A stretch of DNA of 64,000 nt, from assembly GCF_023276435.1 (NCBI RefSeq), contig NZ_JALLPO010000049.1, positions 1-64,000 on the forward strand, given 5' to 3'. The notes beneath the pieces are model-generated. The model was not told the DNA's origin and made no database searches. It worked only from the letters and a program-made list of their open reading frames with translations. Shown piece after piece: positions 58,950 to 64,000 of this stretch; the first letter of the stretch is position 1, and each line of letters opens with the position of its first letter. The translations under genes and the position numbers were made by a program. This DNA comes from Sphaerisporangium perillae (GTDB lineage: Bacteria > Actinomycetota > Actinomycetes > Streptosporangiales > Streptosporangiaceae).

Positions 58950-59581
58950 CAGCGGACGCCGCGCGGGCGGAACTGGATGCTGATGCGGGGGCCGACGGGC
59001 CGGCTGGTCTTGGGGATGGCGTGCTCCCAGGTGCGCTGGCAGCTCCCGCCCATCACGATGAGGTCGCCGTGGCCGAGGTCGTGGCGCAGGGTGGGCCCTC
59101 CGCCGCCGTGCGGGCGCAGCAGCAGGCTGCGCGGCGTGCCGACCGAGATGATCGCCACCATGGTGTCCTCGGTGCTCCCGCGGCCGATGCGGTCGCCGTG
59201 CCAGGCGACGCTGTCGCGGCCGTCGCGGTAGAAGCACAGCCCCGCCGTGCGGAACGGCTCGCCGAGCTCCTCGGCGTAGTGGGCGTTCAGCGCCTCTTTG
59301 GCCGCCGCCAGCATCGGGTCGGGCAGCGGCTCCTGCTCCTCGTAGAACTTCAGCAGCCGCGGGACGTCGACGACGCGGTCGTACATATGCCGCCGCTCGG
59401 CGTGCCAGGGCACGACCTCGGCCAGCCGCTCGAACAGCGCGTCGGCGCCGCGGATCCAGCCCGGGCGCACGTCGACCCAGGCGCCGTGGGCGAGCGGGAT
59501 GCGTTTCACCGTCGAGCCGAGCGGGCCGGGACCGGTCTCTTCGCACAAATCGAGCAGTGAACCTTGGAACGCGCCGTTCAT
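58949..59581 (-). CDS. AlkB-like 2-oxoglutarate/Fe(II) dioxygenase
   Basis: A 210-residue dioxygenase related to AlkB. Iron ligands are His and Asp in VAWHGDRIGRG and a His in CQRTWEHAIPK; the 2-oxoglutarate Arg is in RPVGPRISIQFRPRG (RxxxxxR pattern). The nucleotide-recognition lid (AGLCFYRDGRDS) precedes. Family members directly reverse alkyl damage in nucleic acids. The ATG at 59581 lies close to a divergent gene relic. It is probably monocistronic. Confidence 0.9.
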   Translation of the reverse strand: MNGAFQGSLLDLCEETGPGPLGSTVKRIPLAHGAWVDVRPGWIRGADALFERLAEVVPWHAERRHMYDRVVDVPRLLKFYEEQEPLPDPMLAAAKEALNAHYAEELGEPFRTAGLCFYRDGRDSVAWHGDRIGRGSTEDTMVAIISVGTPRSLLLRPHGGGGPTLRHDLGHGDLIVMGGSCQRTWEHAIPKTSRPVGPRISIQFRPRGVR

Positions 59582-59691
59582 GACCCGAGTCTATGACATG
59601 CTTTCAAACAGGTATTCGAAGCGAGATCATACGAGCGGGCCCGCGCTTCCACGGCGACGACGGACGCGGATGGGTCGGGGACAATCGCACC

Positions 59692-59850
59692 ATGCTCATG
59701 GGGGTGCTCGGGACCACGCGGGTGTGGCGGGACGACGGGAGCGAGGTGGCCGTCGGAGGGCCCGCGGCCCGCGCACTGCTCGCACTGCTGCTGGTCCGCT
59801 CCGGCGAGGCGGTGACGGCCGATCGCCTGGTCGACGACCTCTACGGCGCA
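59692..59850 (+). pseudogene. N-terminal relic of a BTAD/SARP-type regulator
   Basis: An ATG at 59692 opens MLMGVLGTTRVWRDDGSEVA, then GGPAARALLALLLVRSGEAV and TADRLVDDLYG. That is the winged-helix start of AfsR/SARP-type regulators (HTH with LLALLLLRPGEVV...LVDDLWG). Similarity stops near 59850 and the frame ends at 59916. The second half of the DNA-binding domain and the BTAD domain are missing. The intact homologue on the opposite strand at 61.3-64 kb shows what a complete gene would look like. Confidence 0.72.
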
Positions 59851-59916
59851 CGGGCCCGGCCGGGGCGGCGAAGTCGCGCAGCTGCGCTCCGGATCTGTCG
59901 CACACCTCTGCCATGA

Positions 59917-60111
59917 TCCCGCCACGACGTCGAGCGGCAGAAGAAGATCCTCGCCGAGGCGTTCGAGGGAGTGGGCTGGGAGACCCCGCGACTGCTCCGG
60001 GCCATGGACGACGCGCCCGACTTCTACTTCGACGCGATCGCCCAGGTGCACATGGACGGCTGGTCGCGAGGCAGGGCCGTCCTGCTCGGCGACGCGGCGT
60101 ACTGTCCCTCG
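59917..60111 (+). pseudogene. Internal relic of an FAD-dependent monooxygenase
   Basis: The frame reads VERQKKILAEAFEGVGWETP, RLLRAMDDAPDFYFDAIAQV, HMDGWSRGRAVLLGDAAYCP. It matches the region around the second FAD motif (GRVVLLGDAAH-type, binding the ribityl chain) of p-hydroxybenzoate-hydroxylase-like monooxygenases. The N-terminal GxGxxG part and the C-terminal 120 residues are absent. It joins the BTAD relic on the left and the end of the phosphopantetheinyl transferase gene on the right. Confidence 0.78.
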
Positions 60112-60159
60112 TGCCGTGGCCTACGGGCGCTGGACGCGCGGCGTGGTGCCGGCCGAGGT

Positions 60160-60876
60160 CTACGGGCGCCGGATGTGCGGTGCGGAGGGCCCCATCGTGC
60201 CGGGGCGTCCGGAGCGTCCCGGGGCGGGCACCACGACGGCGGTCAGGACCAGGCCGACGTCGACGATCCAGCGGCCGGTGAAGGCGGTGATCCGCAGGCC
60301 GCGCACGCGGGGCCCGCCGATGCGCAGCCACGCGGTGAACTCCCCGTTGGCCGGATCCACGTTGATCAGGATGTCCTGGAAGTCCAGCCACCGCCTGGTC
60401 ATCGGGAACCACGCCTTGTACACCGACTCCTTGGCGCTGAAGAGCATGCGATCCCAGTGCACGCGGTTGTGGCGGGCGGTGAGCTTGGCCAGGCTCTCGC
60501 GCTCCTCCGGCAGCGAGATGGCGTCCAGGACGCCGTTCACCAGCGGCTCGTTGGGCTCGGCGTCGATGCCGATGGAGCTCACCTTGGAGACGGCGGCGAC
60601 GACGGCTCCCCGGTAGCCCGCGCAGTGGGTGATGCTGCCGACGACGCCGGCGGGCCACTGCGGCTCCCCGCGCAGCCCGGGAAGCACCGGTCTCGGACGC
60701 ACGCCGAGTTTGCGCAGCGCGTCATGGGCGCACACGCGCGCCGTGCTGAACTCCTGGCGCCGCCTCTCGTCGGCGTCGGCGATGGCCTGCTCCTCCTCGG
60801 GGAAGAGCATCGGCTCGGGCGGGTCGGTCAGCAGGTCGGCGGCCGCGACGAAATCGGGCAGAATGGATTTGATCAT
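60160..60876 (-). CDS. Sfp/EntD-type 4'-phosphopantetheinyl transferase
   Basis: A 238-residue PPTase that transfers phosphopantetheine from CoA to carrier-protein serines of polyketide or nonribosomal peptide synthases. Motifs are VVGSITHCAGYRGAVVAA (P2 region), SSIGIDAEPNE (Mg-binding D-x-E) and DRMLFSAKESVYKAWFP (W/F-x-x-K-E-x-x-x-K). The ATG at 60876 follows GAGGGATC. The C-terminal ~20 residues (RSGRPGTMGPSAPHIRRP) are Arg/Pro-rich and may be altered by the adjoining relics. It is in tandem with the AfsR-like gene 430 bases upstream. Confidence 0.9.
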   Translation of the reverse strand: MIKSILPDFVAAADLLTDPPEPMLFPEEEQAIADADERRRQEFSTARVCAHDALRKLGVRPRPVLPGLRGEPQWPAGVVGSITHCAGYRGAVVAAVSKVSSIGIDAEPNEPLVNGVLDAISLPEERESLAKLTARHNRVHWDRMLFSAKESVYKAWFPMTRRWLDFQDILINVDPANGEFTAWLRIGGPRVRGLRITAFTGRWIVDVGLVLTAVVVPAPGRSGRPGTMGPSAPHIRRP

Positions 60877-61305
60877 GATCCCTCGCGGTCCGGGAGGGGC
60901 GGGCCGAGCAGGTGGCCGTGCCACGCGCGCCCGCCGGCCTGCGGCCGGGGAGGCGGGCTCCCGCCGCCCCGTTCTCGGGTGGAAACGGCGAAATGGGAAA
61001 CGCCGGCCCCCGGGGACCTTTCGTGCCTCACTCGCGTAGCGATCACGTTCCCAGCGTATCGAGGAGGCCGTTCTGCGAGGAAACCATGCGAATGTTTTCT
61101 CGGGACGGCTTCGCGCTCGCCTAGGGCAGGAGGACGGGGAGTAAGGGGTCACGCGGGAGAAGGCGGGGCGAAATCGCGAGAATAGCGTTTTGCGAGATGC
61201 GAGGCCGTGTATTCCGGTGTTCCATGCCCCATAAGACCCTGGAAAGGCGCGGGCGGCTGAATGCCGTGCCGGCCCCTGCTCGTGCCATTGCCGGGTTCAG
61301 GCGGG
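60877..61305. other. Gene-free region upstream of the PPTase gene
   Basis: About 430 bases without a supported gene. A GC hairpin CCGGCC-TGC-GGCCGG lies at 60934-60948. The lower-GC segment 61050-61220 may hold the PPTase promoter. No operator-like repeat was recognised. Confidence 0.45.
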
Positions 61306-64000
61306 TCAGCCTACCAGTTCTCCCGGTTCGCCCATGTGGCCTTGCGCGTCCTTCGCGGCCCGCATGGCCTGTGCCTCGTCCAGCATTGCGCGGGCGCGCG
61401 CCTCGTAGGTCGGCGTCCGGATCGACTGGAAGATCGCCAGCGCCTGCTCGCAATGGAGGACGGCTTGCTCGGCTTCCTCGCGGGCGACGGCCACCTCTCC
61501 GAGCCCGAGCAGCGAGCGCGCCTCGGCGAGCCGGTCGCCCGTCGCCCCGGCCAGCCGTACCGAGTCGCGCAGTGCCTGCTCGGCCAGGACGGTCTCGCCC
61601 TGCCGCAGCCGTGCGATGCCGAGCCCGTTGAGGATGTACGCCTCGCCGGCGGGGTCGCCGATGTCGCGCACCATGTCGAGCGCCGTCTGGAAGATCTCGG
61701 CGGCGAGGTCCGGTTCCCGCCATGCCAGGTAGGTGTCGCCCATCCGGTGGAGCACCTGCGCCTCCACCCGCCTGCTGCCGCCCTCGCGGCTGAGCGCCAG
61801 CGCCTCCGAGAGCAGGCTGCTCGCCCCCTCCGGGTCGCCGGTGTCGAGCCGCAGCTGTGCCAGGTTGTGCAGCACGTACGCCGAGGCCACCTGGTCGCCG
61901 CTCGCCGCGAACATCGCGAGCGCCCGCTCGTAGTGGGCGGCCGCCTCCTCGAACCGGCCGCTCATCCGCTCCAGGAAGGCGACGTGTCGCAGCACCAGGG
62001 CGGTGCCCTGCTCGTCCCCGACGTCGGCGAACAGGCCGATCGCCTCGTCGAGGTCCCGCCGGGCCTCGGGGAAGCGCTTCTCGGTGATGTGCAGGGAGCC
62101 CCGGGAGTACAGCATCGCCGCCTGGCCCCGGGCGTCGCCGGCCTGGCGGGTGGCGGCCAGGGCGATCTCATGGGTCTCCCGCCAGTCGTCGAGGTAGACC
62201 CGCGACTCGAACAGGGTGACCGCGCTGATCGCCAGGTCCCACGACAGGTCGGGGAAACCGGCCTGCGCCGCCTGGCGGATGCCGGACACCAGCAGCGGGC
62301 GCTCGCGCTCGTACCAGGTGAACGGCTCGGCCACCAGCTCGCCGGCCAGCTTGCCGGGAAGCGCCCACCGGGGCGCGCCGCTGTGGATCTGGACGTAGTC
62401 GCCGCCGTAGGCGCGGCGGTGCGCCGCCTCGGCCAGGAAGAGCAGCCCGCCGAGCACGCGTCCGAGCGCCGCCTTGCGCTCCGCGGGGGTCTCCTCGGCG
62501 GCCAGGCACTCGCGGGCGAACACGCGGATGAGGTCGTGGAAGCGGTACTGGCCGTGCACGCCGCACCCGCCCGCCGTCTCGATCAGCTGAGCGTCGGCCA
62601 GCTCGTCGAACAGGTCTTCGGCCTCGAAGAACGGCACGTCCAGCAGGGCGGCGCCGACCCAGACGGAGAACAGGCCGCTGTCGAGGATCGCGAGCCGCCG
62701 GAACAGCCGCCTGGCCTCCTCGCCGACGCTCTCGTAGGTCAGGGAGATGCTGGCCCTGATGCCCATGTCGCCGTGGTTGAGCTCGTCCAGCCGGCGTGTC
62801 TCGTCCTCCAGGCGGCTCACGAGCTGCTCGATGCGCCAGTGGGGCCGGGCGGCGAGCCGGGCTCCGGCGATGCGCAACGCGAGCGGCAGGTGGCCGCACA
62901 GCTCGGCCAGCGCCTTGGCCGACTCGATCTCCGACCGCACCCGCTCGGCGCCGGCGATGCGCTCCAGGAGCTCGATCGACTGGTCGGTGTCGAAGACGTC
63001 GATGTCGACCTGGATGGCGCCTGGCAGCCCGGCCAGCCGGCTGCGGCTCGTGATGATCACAGCGGACATGCGGGTGCCGGGCAGCAGCGGCTGGACCTGG
63101 CTCTCGCCGGCGGCGTCGTCCAGGACGACGAGCGTCCGCCGGTCGGCGAGCAGGGCGCGGTACATCTCCGCGCGCTCCTCCAGGCCCTCCGGCATGGCGT
63201 TCCCCGGCACGCCGAGGGCGCGCAGGAACCGTTCCAGCACGTGCATCGGGCTGACCTGCCGTGAGGCGCCGCCGTGCAGGTCGGCGAAGAGCCGGCCGTC
63301 GGGGAACCGCGCGGCCACCGTGTGGGCGGCGTGCACGGCGACCGTGGTCTTGCCGATGCCGCCCTTCCCGGCGACGATGACGATCGGCACGGCGAGCCGG
63401 GTGGGATCCTCGTCGGCGAGCGCCAGCTCCCGCTCAATGGCGTCGATCTGCTTCCTGCGACCGGTGAAGTCGGCGATCGCGCTGGGAAGCAGGAACGGCG
63501 CGGGAACCGTGGGGGCCGGGGGAGGCTCGGCGGGGATCCTGGTCGCCTTGCCCGGCGCGTCGAGGCTCTCGTCGGCGGTGAGGATGGCCTGCTCCAGGCG
63601 CTGGAGCTGCTCGTTGGGCTCGATGCCCAGCTCCTCGATCATCGTCTCCCTGGCGAGCCGGTACACCTGGAGCGCCTCGGGTCTGCGGCCCGAGCGGTAG
63701 AGGGCGAGCATGAGCTGGCCGCGCAGGCGCTCGCGGAGGGGATAGCGCTCGACGAGCCGGGTGAGCTCGCCGATGAGCTCCTGGTGGTGGCCGAGGTCGA
63801 GCTCCAGCTGGATGCAGTCCTCGTTCGTCGTCATCCGGTCTTCGGTCAGCCTGCCCGCCGCCGACTGCACCGGCCTGCTGTCGATGCCCTCCAGGGCCTC
63901 CTCGCCGTGCCAGAGCGCCAGGGCCTCGCGGTAGCTCTGCACGGCCTGGTCCAGGTGGCCCGCGTCCCGGGCGCGGCGCGCCTGGAGGGTCAGCGCCTCG
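61306..64000 (-). CDS. AfsR-type BTAD/NB-ARC/TPR transcriptional regulator (partial)
   Basis: The frame is open to the right edge, so the N-terminal DNA-binding domain lies outside; about 898 codons are visible. In order: the BTAD domain (QAVQSYREALALWHGEEALE, LRERLRGQLMLALYRSGRRP); an NB-ARC ATPase with Walker A VAGKGGIGKTTVAVHAAH, Walker B RTLVVLDDAAGE and GLPL-like HLPLALRIAGARL; then about ten TPR-like repeats to the C-terminus (ERALAMFAASGDQVASAYVL, LHRMGDTYLAWREPDLAAEI). STAND-class activator of secondary metabolism or development. With the PPTase it suggests a biosynthetic cluster just beyond the window. Confidence 0.92.
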   Translation of the reverse strand, partial: EALTLQARRARDAGHLDQAVQSYREALALWHGEEALEGIDSRPVQSAAGRLTEDRMTTNEDCIQLELDLGHHQELIGELTRLVERYPLRERLRGQLMLALYRSGRRPEALQVYRLARETMIEELGIEPNEQLQRLEQAILTADESLDAPGKATRIPAEPPPAPTVPAPFLLPSAIADFTGRRKQIDAIERELALADEDPTRLAVPIVIVAGKGGIGKTTVAVHAAHTVAARFPDGRLFADLHGGASRQVSPMHVLERFLRALGVPGNAMPEGLEERAEMYRALLADRRTLVVLDDAAGESQVQPLLPGTRMSAVIITSRSRLAGLPGAIQVDIDVFDTDQSIELLERIAGAERVRSEIESAKALAELCGHLPLALRIAGARLAARPHWRIEQLVSRLEDETRRLDELNHGDMGIRASISLTYESVGEEARRLFRRLAILDSGLFSVWVGAALLDVPFFEAEDLFDELADAQLIETAGGCGVHGQYRFHDLIRVFARECLAAEETPAERKAALGRVLGGLLFLAEAAHRRAYGGDYVQIHSGAPRWALPGKLAGELVAEPFTWYERERPLLVSGIRQAAQAGFPDLSWDLAISAVTLFESRVYLDDWRETHEIALAATRQAGDARGQAAMLYSRGSLHITEKRFPEARRDLDEAIGLFADVGDEQGTALVLRHVAFLERMSGRFEEAAAHYERALAMFAASGDQVASAYVLHNLAQLRLDTGDPEGASSLLSEALALSREGGSRRVEAQVLHRMGDTYLAWREPDLAAEIFQTALDMVRDIGDPAGEAYILNGLGIARLRQGETVLAEQALRDSVRLAGATGDRLAEARSLLGLGEVAVAREEAEQAVLHCEQALAIFQSIRTPTYEARARAMLDEAQAMRAAKDAQGHMGEPGELVG

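Noticed and set aside
60116-60616. Plus-strand frame over the PPTase gene
   Set aside because: It is antisense to the PPTase with its clear GIDAEPNE and FSAKES motifs.

Overview
The window is about 70% or more GC, with strong third-position GC bias, ATGA/GTGA start-stop overlaps, a WhiB-type Fe-S regulator, AfsR/SARP-type regulation, CUT1 sugar transporters that lack their own ATPase, and a DrrAB-type exporter. This points to a filamentous actinomycete. The gene set (MoaD + Asp-box protein pair, Ngc-type transporter, HicB-like/DUF4097/DrrAB cassette) would fit the Streptosporangiales, but the genus is an inference. No rRNA, tRNA, CRISPR array or intact insertion sequence was found.

Layout. 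1-3.7 kb is a decayed, repeat-rich stretch: a partial gene, two acidic low-complexity proteins, a 38-bp tandem array with hairpin potential, a 5'-truncated SDR relic, an IS982-type transposase relic and a 37-codon ORF. 3.7-6.9 kb (minus) holds a MoaD-like protein, an Asp-box propeller, a zinc-ribbon protein, a ferredoxin-reductase-like protein and a molybdopterin oxidoreductase. 7.3-12.6 kb encodes secreted proteins: a GH115 alpha-glucuronidase, an Asp-box protein and a polyserine protein. 12.9-14.7 kb has an SPW membrane protein overlapping a TetR regulator, a broken M14 carboxypeptidase relic and a MarR regulator.

15.1-22.5 kb is a Wadjet type III anti-plasmid operon (jetA, jetB, jetC with overlapping starts) from which the nuclease gene jetD is missing. 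A WhiB protein follows. 22.9-28.2 kb (minus) is an amino-sugar uptake locus: RpiR regulator, SIS-domain phosphosugar protein and ngcEFG transporter. 28.4-34 kb contains a divergent ArsR/Old Yellow Enzyme pair with nested operator palindromes, a DUF2087 regulator, an NCS1 permease and a type II NADH dehydrogenase-like flavoprotein. 34.5-37.6 kb is a second CUT1 sugar transporter. 37.6-41.4 kb has a QorR/QorB-like redox pair, an amidohydrolase and two small proteins.

42-46 kb carries an MFS exporter, a SNF2 helicase broken by an exact 22-bp tandem duplication, and its SWIM-finger partner. 47-48.9 kb is a divergent signalling pair (large cytoplasmic regulator / HATPase). 49-52.3 kb is a four-gene cassette: RHH regulator, DUF4097 protein, DrrA-like ATPase, DrrB-like permease. 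52.5-59.6 kb contains two lipoproteins, a PfkB kinase, an alpha/beta hydrolase, a lipoprotein, an AlaX editing protein + XRE-cupin regulator + LysE exporter operon, and an AlkB-like dioxygenase. 59.7-64 kb has two gene relics (BTAD regulator head, FAD monooxygenase tail), an Sfp-type phosphopantetheinyl transferase and a large AfsR-type regulator that runs off the window.

Themes. Sugar scavenging is prominent (GH115, Ngc, second CUT1, PfkB). Redox and stress regulation recurs (OYE, QorB, NDH-2, AlkB). At least six gene relics and several short tandem repeats sit between otherwise intact operons, so this looks like a rearrangement-prone accessory part of the chromosome. Coordinates of starts are my choices from ribosome sites, overlaps and family lengths; sub-gene positions may be off by a base or two.
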